DNA of 57,927 nucleotides, from positions 1-57,927 of the forward strand of contig JAEUTF010000058.1 of NCBI GenBank assembly GCA_016788185.1, written 5' to 3'. Position numbers and translations under genes: made by a program. Below the pieces are notes generated by a model that saw only the letters and a list, made by a program, of their open reading frames with translations, had not been told where the DNA came from and did not search any database. Source of the DNA: Bacteroidia bacterium (GTDB taxonomy: Bacteria > Bacteroidota > Bacteroidia > AKYH767-A > OLB10). Shown in pieces: positions 34,278 to 42,246 of this stretch. Numbering within the stretch: the first letter of the stretch is position 1; each line of letters starts with the position of its first letter.

Positions 34278-34829
34278 ATGTCATCATTGACCTCTATACA
34301 GTACGACGAAGCCGTCGCCCGTTGCAAAGATATCTACCTGAAAAAAATGAAGGATTATGGCTCCGCATGGCGGATCCTGCGGCCGTCTTCGCTGACCGAC
34401 CAGATCTTCATCAAGGCACAAAGGATAAGGAGCATCGAGGAGAAGGGCCATCAGAAGGTGATGGAAGGGGTGGAAAGTGAGTTTGTCGGCATCGTGAACT
34501 ATGCGGTCATGGGACTGATTCAAATCGGACTCCATTCCGATGCACCCCTGGAATTAAGCCCGGAGGAGGCTTTGAAATATTACGAGTTGCATGTGGCCAA
34601 AGTGAAAGCGCTGATGATGGACAAGAACCATGATTACGGAGAAGCCTGGAGGGATATGCGGGTCAGTTCAATGACGGATCTGATCCTGATGAAACTTTTA
34701 AGAATAAAGCAGATTGAAGATAACAGCGGCACGACCCTCATCAGTGAAGGAGTGGATGCCAATTACGCCGACATCATCAACTACGCTATTTTCGCCCTTA
34801 TCAAACTGAAAGAACAACAAACTGTATAA
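34278..34829 (+). CDS. DUF1599 protein with tandem duplicated helical domain
   Basis: 183 residues from the ATG at 34278; TTG at 34272 is unlikely. Two homologous halves are visible. The first has KMKDYGSAWRILRPSSL, then KAQRIRSIEE and ESEFVGIVNYAVMGLIQ. The second has KNHDYGEAWRDMRVSSM, KLLRIKQIED and NYADIINYAIFALIK. The DYGxAW and I(I/V)NYA motifs repeat with the same spacing, so each half is one DUF1599 (nucleotide-modification associated) unit. The fold is all-helical, and acidic residues next to the DYGxAW site would suit metal and nucleotide binding as in MazG-like enzymes, but no activity is established. The gene is divergent from folP and upstream of the BT_3928-like gene, a conserved Bacteroidota arrangement. 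Confidence 0.87.
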   Translation: MSSLTSIQYDEAVARCKDIYLKKMKDYGSAWRILRPSSLTDQIFIKAQRIRSIEEKGHQKVMEGVESEFVGIVNYAVMGLIQIGLHSDAPLELSPEEALKYYELHVAKVKALMMDKNHDYGEAWRDMRVSSMTDLILMKLLRIKQIEDNSGTTLISEGVDANYADIINYAIFALIKLKEQQTV

Positions 34830-34846
34830 AACGAACTGGTCTGCTT

Positions 34847-35983
34847 ATGAAATTCCTGGTTAATCTTTCCCGCCTCCTGGTTGGTGTGCTCTTTATTATT
34901 TCCGGCCTTATCAAAGCCAATGATCCGCTGGGATTCTCCTACAAACTGGATGAATACTTTACGGTTTTTCAGATGCCCTTCCTCAGCGAAGTTTCCCTGG
35001 CCCTGGCCATGATCATCTGCATCCTGGAGGTAGGTCTGGGTATCGCCACACTGGTAGGCTATCGGATGGTGTTGGTGAGTTGGCTGATGTTGCTGATGAT
35101 AGTTTTCTTCACATTCCTGACTTTTTATTCAGCCTATTTCGATGTAGTGAAGGATTGCGGATGTTTCGGAGATGCCTTAAAACTGAAGCCCTGGGAGTCC
35201 TTTAACAAGGACCTCGCGTTACTGGTATTCATACTCCTGATTTTCTTCCGGAGAAAAGAAATCAAGCCTTTCCCATCTGCTTCGGTTGCCGCCATGGTGT
35301 CAGTTGGGGGACTGGTCCTCACCACATGGTTTACCTGGCATTGTTATGCCCATTTACCGGTGAAGGATTTTCGTCCCTATGCCATCGGAAAAAACATCAA
35401 CGAAGGAATGCAACTCCCGGCCGGAGCGGTCAGCGACAGTGTGGTGATGGTCTTTATTTACAAAGACACGAAATCCGGTGCGCAGTTTGAAGTCGGACTG
35501 GATTCGGTTTCCTGGTTTTCCGGCGATTCAACCTTTCAGTTTGTGGACAGAATTGACAAACTGGTGCGTGAGGGCGATAAGGCTCCCATTCATGATTTCG
35601 CCATCCGTGACGCGGAAGACAATGACCTGGCCCAGGATTTCCTGAACAGGGATGATTATGTTTTTATGTTGGTAGCGTACGACCTTTCTAAATCCAATAC
35701 GCAGGTGCAGGAAACCGTAAATGCATTTGCAGGACTGTGCCAGAAGAATGATATCGAATTTTTCGGGCTTACTTCAACGATCCCTGCCGAAACCGATAAG
35801 TTCAGACACGAACACCAGAACATGTTCCCGTACTACTTCTGCGATGGAACCGCACTCAAAACCATTATCCGTTCCAATCCCGGACTTGTGCTGTTGAAGA
35901 AGGGAACGGTAGTGGATATGTGGCATTACAACGACTTTCCCTCCTTTGAAGAGGTGAACATGAAGTATCTGAAAAAAAAGTAA
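34847..35983 (+). CDS. BT_3928-type DoxX/MauE membrane protein with thioredoxin-like tail
   Basis: 378 residues. The N-terminal half (about 1-175) has four or five membrane helices of the DoxX/MauE type. It starts with LLVGVLFIISGLIKANDP and carries the redox-associated KDCGCFGDALKL motif (near residue 105). The C-terminal half (about 185-378) resembles a thioredoxin fold exposed to the periplasm (DDYVFMLVAYDL, YYFCDGTALKTIIRSNPGLVLLKKG) but has no CxxC pair, so disulphide exchange would have to rely on the membrane CGC cysteines. The gene lies 17 nt after the DUF1599 gene and is co-transcribed with it. This gene pair is typical of Bacteroidota next to folP. Its role is not established. Confidence 0.87.
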   Translation: MKFLVNLSRLLVGVLFIISGLIKANDPLGFSYKLDEYFTVFQMPFLSEVSLALAMIICILEVGLGIATLVGYRMVLVSWLMLLMIVFFTFLTFYSAYFDVVKDCGCFGDALKLKPWESFNKDLALLVFILLIFFRRKEIKPFPSASVAAMVSVGGLVLTTWFTWHCYAHLPVKDFRPYAIGKNINEGMQLPAGAVSDSVVMVFIYKDTKSGAQFEVGLDSVSWFSGDSTFQFVDRIDKLVREGDKAPIHDFAIRDAEDNDLAQDFLNRDDYVFMLVAYDLSKSNTQVQETVNAFAGLCQKNDIEFFGLTSTIPAETDKFRHEHQNMFPYYFCDGTALKTIIRSNPGLVLLKKGTVVDMWHYNDFPSFEEVNMKYLKKK

Positions 35984-36024
35984 GTTCCCCGCTGACGGAT
36001 TGGTCAAATCGATAATTTAGGGGA

Positions 36025-37098
36025 GTGCTTAAGCTTTTTCTTGATAAGGTTTTCTATGGATTGCTGGTGACGGCCGGCGTGGTGATGATTGTCTTTTTCC
36101 TCTTTACAATTTTACCCGGAGATCCCGCCCGGATGATATTGGGACAAAGGGCTGACCTGGTGTCTGTGGAGACCATCAACCGGGAACTGGGCCGTGATTT
36201 GCCGGTATCAAGCCAGTTCCTGCTCTATGTGAATGATCTTTCTCCACTGGCACTGCTGAATACCCGGGATTCATCGTCCAGGATTTTTGCCGATGCCTCC
36301 AAATATGGAAGCTTCATTCAGATCCTGGATACCGGGAGCAAGACGCTCGTGCTAAAGAAGCCCTACTTGAGGAGATCTTACCAGACACGCGACGATGTGA
36401 CCGCTGTTTTACTGGACGCCCTTCCCGGAACGGTGGTGCTCGCCGTAGCGGCGCTTGTTTTTGCCGCCTTTTTTGGAATTCTCCTTGGCACCTGGTCGGC
36501 CCTTCGCTATCAGCACTGGGATGACAACTTGAATTTGATAATCAGTGTCTTGGGGATGTCAGTGCCTTCCTTTTTTGCAGGCATCATCATGGCCTGGTTG
36601 TTTGGTTTTGTATGGAGAGACTGGACCGGCCTTGAAATGACCGGAAGTTTGTACGTGGTGGATCCGTTCGAGGGGATGAGTATTCAATGGAAAAATCTGA
36701 TCCTTCCGGCGATAACATTGGGTATCCGGCCACTTTCCGTCATCGTACAGCTTACGCGTTCCTCTATGCTGGAAGTGCTTGGACTCGATTATGTGAGAAC
36801 GGCAAGGGCGAAAGGACTTTCTCCCTTTGCAGTCGTTGTAAAGCATGCGTTGAGAAACGCTTTAAACCCGGTGCTGACCGCCATTTCGGGCTGGCTGGGT
36901 TCGCTGCTGGCCGGTGCGGTTTTCATCGAGTATATTTTTGGCTGGAAAGGGGTCGGAAAGGTGACGGTGGACGCGCTCGAACATTATGATTTCCCGGTTG
37001 TGATGGGCGCGGTGTTAATGGTATCTGTGTTCTTCGTGATCATTAATATTCTTGTCGATCTGCTTTACGCACGACTGGACCCACGTGTACGGGCATGA
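36025..37098 (+). CDS. DppB/OppB-type ABC transporter permease, unaccompanied
   Basis: 357 residues with a GTG start at 36025. There are six membrane helices, with the first at about 8-30 followed by a large extracytoplasmic loop (about 31-125), typical of the peptide/nickel permeases. The EAA loop is YVRTARAKGLSPFAVVVKHALRN (near residue 260), with a conserved glycine. The C-terminal helices end in NILVDLLYARLDPRVRA, the signature end of DppB-type permeases. An imperfect -7 element TAATTTAG lies at 36013-36020. No partner permease, ATPase or binding protein is nearby, so the rest of the transporter must be encoded elsewhere. Peptide or other substrates cannot be decided. Confidence 0.88.
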   Translation: MLKLFLDKVFYGLLVTAGVVMIVFFLFTILPGDPARMILGQRADLVSVETINRELGRDLPVSSQFLLYVNDLSPLALLNTRDSSSRIFADASKYGSFIQILDTGSKTLVLKKPYLRRSYQTRDDVTAVLLDALPGTVVLAVAALVFAAFFGILLGTWSALRYQHWDDNLNLIISVLGMSVPSFFAGIIMAWLFGFVWRDWTGLEMTGSLYVVDPFEGMSIQWKNLILPAITLGIRPLSVIVQLTRSSMLEVLGLDYVRTARAKGLSPFAVVVKHALRNALNPVLTAISGWLGSLLAGAVFIEYIFGWKGVGKVTVDALEHYDFPVVMGAVLMVSVFFVIINILVDLLYARLDPRVRA

Positions 37099-37339
37099 AG
37101 GGTTGATGGTACGCTTGCCAAAAGACTGATCCGATCGTTTAAAGACAATTTTTTTCAGTTTATCAGGTTTTTATTGCGTGCAGGCAGAGTGTGAAATTTG
37201 TTCATTTCAAACATGGAGGGTGATGATACGATGGCCGCTCTGTGTTATTAACAAGACTTTAACGAAAAATAGGGCATTTGTTCAGAAACTGTTCACGAAT
37301 ATTGGTATATACTTGCATCGTCTCAAATTCTATTAAATC

Positions 37340-38326
37340 ATGGTTGATATCAGGGAGATTAACGAAAAAATACAGCAGGAATCGGCTTTCATTGAATTGC
37401 TGAACATGGAGCTGGGAAAGGTGATCGTTGGGCAAAAGCATATGCTTGACCGGCTGCTGATTGGATTGCTTTCCAATGGCCATTTGCTGCTGGAAGGGGT
37501 GCCGGGTCTGGCGAAAACCCTGGCGATAAAATCTCTTTCTTCGGCTATTCACGCGAAGTTCAGCCGGCTTCAGTTTACGCCTGACTTGCTTCCGGCCGAC
37601 CTGGTAGGTACCATGATTTATAACCAGAAACAGGAACAGTTCACAGTCAGGAAAGGTCCTTTGTTTGCCAATTTTGTTTTGGCGGATGAAATCAACCGCG
37701 CACCGGCGAAAGTACAGAGTGCATTGCTCGAAGCCATGCAGGAGCGTCAGGTGACGATCGGAGATCAGACTTTCCCCCTGGAAGAACCCTTTCTGGTGCT
37801 GGCTACCCAAAACCCGATTGAGCAGGAGGGAACCTATCCTTTGCCGGAAGCCCAGTTGGATCGTTTCATGCTGAAAGTGGTGATTGGTTACCCGACCAAA
37901 GAGGATGAACGCATGATCATGCGACAGAATCTGGCCCAGGAATTTCCCAAAATAAATCCGGTATTGCATCCCGATACCATCGTGAAAGCCCGGGCCGCCG
38001 TTCGCGATGTTTACATGGATGAAAAAATCGAAAAGTACATTCTTGATATTGTTTTTGCCACCCGCTTCCCGAAGGAAAATAACCTCCGCAAGTTGGAGAA
38101 TCTGATCAGCTACGGCGGATCTCCCCGTGCAAGTATCAACCTGGCACTCGCCTCCAAGGCGTATGCATTTATCAAGCGAAGAGGGTATGTCATTCCGGAG
38201 GATGTTCGTGCCGTAAGTCATGATGTAATGAGACACCGGATCGGACTTTCCTACGAAGCCGAAGCGGAAAACATCACGACGGATGATGTCATCAGTGAGG
38301 TGTTGAATATCGTTGAAGTGCCTTAG
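37340..38326 (+). CDS. MoxR family AAA+ ATPase
   Basis: 328 residues. Walker A is GVPGLAKTLAIKSL (about 56-69) and Walker B is VLADEINRAPAKVQSALLEAMQE (about 112-134). Sensor 1 is VLATQNPIEQEGTYPLPEAQLDRF, the standard MoxR stretch, and sensor 2 lies in the C-terminal lid (GGSPRASINLALASK). MoxR ATPases act as chaperones that assemble or remodel partner VWA-domain proteins. It heads the operon: DUF58, BatD-like, BatA, BatB, BatC. The 240 nt upstream show no exact -7 element; TATACTTG at 37308-37315 differs by one base and is a candidate. The gene is on the opposite strand from a long spurious open frame. Confidence 0.94.
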   Translation: MVDIREINEKIQQESAFIELLNMELGKVIVGQKHMLDRLLIGLLSNGHLLLEGVPGLAKTLAIKSLSSAIHAKFSRLQFTPDLLPADLVGTMIYNQKQEQFTVRKGPLFANFVLADEINRAPAKVQSALLEAMQERQVTIGDQTFPLEEPFLVLATQNPIEQEGTYPLPEAQLDRFMLKVVIGYPTKEDERMIMRQNLAQEFPKINPVLHPDTIVKARAAVRDVYMDEKIEKYILDIVFATRFPKENNLRKLENLISYGGSPRASINLALASKAYAFIKRRGYVIPEDVRAVSHDVMRHRIGLSYEAEAENITTDDVISEVLNIVEVP

Positions 38327-38345
38327 AGATCAACCTGCTCCGGCT

Positions 38346-39221
38346 ATGGAATCATCGGAATTACTTAAGCGTGTCAGAAAAATCGAGATAAAGACCCGGG
38401 GGCTTTCCTCTCAGGTTTTTTCGGGTGAATACCATTCTGCTTTCAAGGGAAGAGGGATGGCGTTCAGTGAGGTGCGTGAGTACATCCCCGGTGACGATAT
38501 ACGGAGCATCGACTGGAACGTAACAGCGCGTTTCAATCATCCGTATGTGAAGATTTTTGAAGAAGAACGGGAGCTAACCGTGATGATCCTGGTTGATGTA
38601 AGCGCTTCCGGCGACTTCGGAACAAATTTCCGGTTTAAACGTGATCTGATTACAGAACTCTCGGCCGTGCTGGCCTTTTCGGCCATTGAAAACAATGACA
38701 AAGCCGGCGTTATATTGTTTTCTGACAAAATCGAATTGTTTATTCCTCCCAAAAAGGGGAAAACACATATCCTCAGAATTATCCGTGAATTGATCAACAT
38801 TGAGCCGCAGGGAAAAGGTACAGACCTGAATGCCGCCTTGCGTTATTTCAATAACATGATCAAGAAACGCTGCATCGCCTTTGTGATTTCAGATTTTATG
38901 ACCAGCGGCTATGAAGATGCCATCAAGGTGGCTTCCCGTAAACACGATCTGGCGGCCATACGGGTATATGATCCCCGCGAAGCAGAAATGCCCGACATTG
39001 GTCTCGTGCGGTTTAAAGACGCTGAAACAGGGCTTGTCAGTACGCTGGATGCTTCTGATCTGTCCGTGCGAAGGGATTATCATCTCTGGTGGAAACAAAG
39101 CAATGCACAGACATCTGATTTGCTGAACCGTTGTGGTATTGATCATGCCATCTTTCGCACAGACCAGCCATATGTTCAGCCATTGTTGAACCTGTTTAAA
39201 AAACGGGAGCGAAGAGCATGA
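38346..39221 (+). CDS. DUF58 domain protein of the Bat operon
   Basis: 291 residues from the ATG at 38346, 19 nt after moxR. The core is a DUF58 domain with the hallmark REYIPGDDIRSIDWN (about residues 45-60), followed by a von Willebrand A-like fold: ILVDVSASGDFG (near 85-96, the DxSxS metal site), and AAIRVYDPREAEMP near the C-terminus. No membrane segment is seen. It is the MoxR partner in nearly all MoxR/DUF58/VWA operons and is thought to take part in metal insertion or complex assembly, without firm biochemical proof. Its ATGA stop overlaps the next gene by 4 nt, so translation is coupled. Confidence 0.92.
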   Translation: MESSELLKRVRKIEIKTRGLSSQVFSGEYHSAFKGRGMAFSEVREYIPGDDIRSIDWNVTARFNHPYVKIFEEERELTVMILVDVSASGDFGTNFRFKRDLITELSAVLAFSAIENNDKAGVILFSDKIELFIPPKKGKTHILRIIRELINIEPQGKGTDLNAALRYFNNMIKKRCIAFVISDFMTSGYEDAIKVASRKHDLAAIRVYDPREAEMPDIGLVRFKDAETGLVSTLDASDLSVRRDYHLWWKQSNAQTSDLLNRCGIDHAIFRTDQPYVQPLLNLFKKRERRA

Positions 39222-40192
39222 GACCGCGGCTGATTTTAGGATTGTTCCTTGCCTTCCTGCTATCAAACTTCAACCTGAAGGCCCAGGAGGTCGTAGCCCG
39301 GCTTTCTGCTGACACCACCAAAATGCTGATTGGCCAGCCGCTAAGAATAGACTTGCAATTGAGTCAGGCAAGGTCAGTCGATGTCAGCTGGCCCATTATC
39401 ATTGATTCCATGGGTAGCTTTGAAATTCTGGAGATGCTTCCTGTGGATACTCTCCCGGTTGACGACCCGCAACTTCTGCTCCGTTCCCAGTCATTTGTAG
39501 TATCCGCATACGACTCGGGAGTGTTTACCATTCCCGAAATAACATTCCGGTATAAATTGCCGGGCCAGGATAAGTTACAGGAAGTGCTGACGGATCCGCT
39601 TTCCATCCAGGTGTTCACCGTTCCCGTTGATACAACAGCCGACATCCGTGATATTCGTCCGATCGAAGCTGCTCCATTTGATCCCAGATGGATTTTTTGG
39701 ATTATCCTGGGATACCATGCTTTACTCCTGATCACAGCTCTCGTGATCTGGTGGATACGCCGCCGAAAAATGGAACAGCCCGTACCACAAACCGGACCAG
39801 TGGTATTGACGCCACCGCATCTTACTGCCCTGGAGGCGCTCTCTGCATTGGAAGAGGAAAAAGTATGGCAGCAGGGACATATTAAATTATACTTTACAAG
39901 GTTGACAGATATCCTTCGTGTATACATGGATAAGCGGTGGATGGTAGGGGCCCTTGAACTGACCTCAGATGAAATTCTTGGACATGGTTTTCTCGCCACG
40001 GTAAACCCCGGGAACCGTGAAGAGTTAGAGCGCATCCTTCGTCTGGCTGATTTGGTGAAGTTCGCCAGGATGCAGGCGCTGGGAACAGAATGCGAGTGGG
40101 TCATGCAACTCGCCAGAAAGTTTGTGAAGGAAACCGCGCTCCTCGAACATCATCCCGAACCTGAAATGCATAAATTGAATGAACTGGACTGA
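39218..40192 (+). CDS. BatD-like/DUF4381-like membrane protein of the Bat operon
   Basis: 324 residues. A signal peptide (about 1-22, ending LKAQ) is followed by a periplasmic beta-sandwich region (about 23-150), which includes RIDLQLSQARSVDVSWPII. One transmembrane helix follows (near 158-182, WIFWIILGYHALLLITALVIW), then a cytoplasmic helical tail (about 190-324) rich in Leu and acidic residues. Layout and position match the short BatD-like/DUF4381 proteins between DUF58 and BatA, rather than the longer oxygen-tolerance BatD. It probably anchors the DUF58/MoxR complex at the membrane; this is inference from the operon. Overlaps DUF58 by 4 nt. Confidence 0.75.
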   Translation: MRPRLILGLFLAFLLSNFNLKAQEVVARLSADTTKMLIGQPLRIDLQLSQARSVDVSWPIIIDSMGSFEILEMLPVDTLPVDDPQLLLRSQSFVVSAYDSGVFTIPEITFRYKLPGQDKLQEVLTDPLSIQVFTVPVDTTADIRDIRPIEAAPFDPRWIFWIILGYHALLLITALVIWWIRRRKMEQPVPQTGPVVLTPPHLTALEALSALEEEKVWQQGHIKLYFTRLTDILRVYMDKRWMVGALELTSDEILGHGFLATVNPGNREELERILRLADLVKFARMQALGTECEWVMQLARKFVKETALLEHHPEPEMHKLNELD

Positions 40193-40202
40193 TTTCTCTG
40201 CC

Positions 40203-41186
40203 ATGCACTTCCGGAATCCGGAATTACTCTGGTTGCTGCTGCTGGTACCGGTCATGATCCTGTATTTCCTGAAGGTAAAGAGGTACCGCCGTCCGCAAAT
40301 GCGAATCAGCAGTACCGAGGCTTTTCGTCATTACAGGCCGTCCTGGAAGCAGCGGCTGATCAACCTGCCCATTGTGTTACGGATCCTGGCCGTGGCATTC
40401 ATGGTGGTAGCGCTGGCAAGACCGCAATCTTCCTCCAAAGCTTCCAATGTAAAAACAGAAGGAATATCGATTGTAATTGCCCTCGATATTTCTTCCAGTA
40501 TGCTGGCTGAAGACTTCCGGCCCAACAGAATTGAGGCTGCAAAAAAAGTGGCGCTTGATTTTATCGACGGCCGTCCGAATGATCTGATCGGTCTTGTCAT
40601 CTTCAGTGGGCAAAGCTTTACGCAATGTCCGCTGACGTCTGATCATTCTGTTTTGCGGAATCTGCTGAAAGACATAAAATCGGGCATGCTGAAGGATGGA
40701 ACTGCCATTGGTGAAGGATTGGCAACGGCGGTCAGCAGGTTGAAAGACGCTTCAACAAAAAGTAAAGTCGTGGTGGTGATCACGGACGGGGTGAACAATG
40801 CCGGATCCATACCGCCGATGACCGCCGGAGAAATAGCCAGCACTTTTGGTGTAAGGGTGTATTCAATCGGCGTGGGTACAAGGGGAATGGCACCCTATCC
40901 CACCAAAACGCTATTTGGAATCCAGTACCAGAATATGGAAGTACAGATCGATGAAGAACTGCTGACCAAAGTGGCTGAGATCACCGATGGCAGATATTTC
41001 CGGGCGGTAAACAACAAAAGGCTGGAAGCCATCTTTAACGAAATAGACAAACTGGAAAAGTCAAAGATTGAGATTACGGAATTCAAACGGTATACAGAAG
41101 AATACCTGCCATTTGCTTTTTTGGCTTGTATGCTGCTCCTGCTGGAATTGACATTACGTTATACCTGGTTAAGAAGTATACCCTGA
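40203..41186 (+). CDS. batA: VWA-domain membrane protein BatA
   Basis: 327 residues from the ATG at 40203; an upstream in-frame ATG at 40179 would overlap the preceding gene by 14 nt and adds a poorly matching tail. Two N-terminal helices (PELLWLLLLVPVMILYFLK and a second near 55-75) flank a cytoplasmic segment. A VWA domain follows (about 85-280) with MIDAS residues DISSSM, the Thr of GTAIGEG and ITDGVNNAG. A C-terminal helix (near residue 305) gives the usual BatA layout. In Bacteroides, BatA is part of the aerotolerance (Bat) complex; the Bacteroidota operons may assemble periplasmic or envelope complexes. It precedes BatB, with which it shares domain architecture. Confidence 0.9.
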   Translation: MHFRNPELLWLLLLVPVMILYFLKVKRYRRPQMRISSTEAFRHYRPSWKQRLINLPIVLRILAVAFMVVALARPQSSSKASNVKTEGISIVIALDISSSMLAEDFRPNRIEAAKKVALDFIDGRPNDLIGLVIFSGQSFTQCPLTSDHSVLRNLLKDIKSGMLKDGTAIGEGLATAVSRLKDASTKSKVVVVITDGVNNAGSIPPMTAGEIASTFGVRVYSIGVGTRGMAPYPTKTLFGIQYQNMEVQIDEELLTKVAEITDGRYFRAVNNKRLEAIFNEIDKLEKSKIEITEFKRYTEEYLPFAFLACMLLLLELTLRYTWLRSIP

Positions 41187-41196
41187 TACACTGCGC

Positions 41197-42246
41197 ATGT
41201 TCAAACTGGATAATCCTCAGATGATTTACCTGTTCGCACTGGTACCCTTGCTCTTTTTCCTTTATTACAGAATGAGGAGATGGAAAAAGAGGGCCATCCG
41301 TCAGTTCGGCGATCCGGGTTTGGTCAGAAAGTTATATCCCTCTGTTTCCATCTCTCGTCCGGGACTAAAATTTACGCTTGCCTTGCTGGCTATGATCGCG
41401 CTGGTAGCCGGTCTATGCGGACCCCTGATTGGTTCAAGACTGGAAGAAGTAAAACGCAAGGGGGCCGATATCATCATTGCCTTGGATGTTTCCAATAGCA
41501 TGCTGGCGGAAGACATCAAGCCCAACCGGCTCGGGAGGGCAAAGCAGGCGTTGAACCGATTGATCGACCGCCTGGAAGGCAATAGAATTGGCATCGTGGT
41601 GTTCGCCGGGGAGGCCTATGTGCAATTGCCGATTACCACGGATTACAATGCGGCCAAAATGTTTATTGAGTCCATCAATACGGAAATGGTGCCAACTCAA
41701 GGTACAGCCATTGGTGCCGCCATTGATCTGGCACGAAACTCTTTTACGGATACCACCCGAAAACACAGCGCAATAATTGTAATGACTGATGGTGAAAACC
41801 ATGAAGACGATGCCGTGGAAGCTGCAAAAAATGCTGCCGATGCCGGTGTGAAGGTTTTTACCATCGGGATGGGTTCAGCGGAAGGCGGGCCTATCCCTGT
41901 GCACTCAAATGGGGCGGTAGTTGGTTTTAAACAGGACAATAGCGGTTCAACGGTAGTAACAAAATTGAATCCGGTCATGCTGAGTGAAGTGGCATCGGCC
42001 GGCAACGGACGTTTTATCAGAGCCACCAACTCAGACGATGGAATATCATTGGTACTGAAAGAGCTGAATGCGCTCGACAAGAAAGAATTTAAGGCCAAGA
42101 TGTATACGGATTATGAGAACCAGTTTCAGTATTTCATCGGTCTGGCGCTGATGCTGATGCTGGTGGAGTTTTTGTTGGGTGAAATGAAAAGCAAGTGGAT
42201 TGCTCAGTTAAATCTTTTTCAGGTTAAAAACAAAGGGGATCAATGA
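41197..42246 (+). CDS. batB: VWA-domain membrane protein BatB
   Basis: 349 residues. The layout resembles that of BatA: an N-terminal helix pair (NPQMIYLFALVPLLFFLYY, then a second near residue 55-75), a VWA domain (about 85-300) with MIDAS residues DVSNSM, GTAIG and VMTDGENHEDDAV, and a C-terminal helix (near 310-330, YFIGLALMLMLVEFLLG). BatB works with BatA, the TPR protein BatC and MoxR in the aerotolerance-type complex. The gene starts 10 nt after batA, and its stop overlaps the start of batC by 4 nt (ATGA). Oxygen tolerance is the named phenotype in Bacteroides; whether it applies here is untested. Confidence 0.92.
   Translation: MFKLDNPQMIYLFALVPLLFFLYYRMRRWKKRAIRQFGDPGLVRKLYPSVSISRPGLKFTLALLAMIALVAGLCGPLIGSRLEEVKRKGADIIIALDVSNSMLAEDIKPNRLGRAKQALNRLIDRLEGNRIGIVVFAGEAYVQLPITTDYNAAKMFIESINTEMVPTQGTAIGAAIDLARNSFTDTTRKHSAIIVMTDGENHEDDAVEAAKNAADAGVKVFTIGMGSAEGGPIPVHSNGAVVGFKQDNSGSTVVTKLNPVMLSEVASAGNGRFIRATNSDDGISLVLKELNALDKKEFKAKMYTDYENQFQYFIGLALMLMLVEFLLGEMKSKWIAQLNLFQVKNKGDQ

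Noticed and set aside
37259..38236. 325-codon open frame on the minus strand opposite moxR
   Set aside because: It is the antisense shadow of the MoxR gene, rich in His/Gln/Arg, with no family resemblance and no good start; the plus-strand frame has full AAA+ motifs.
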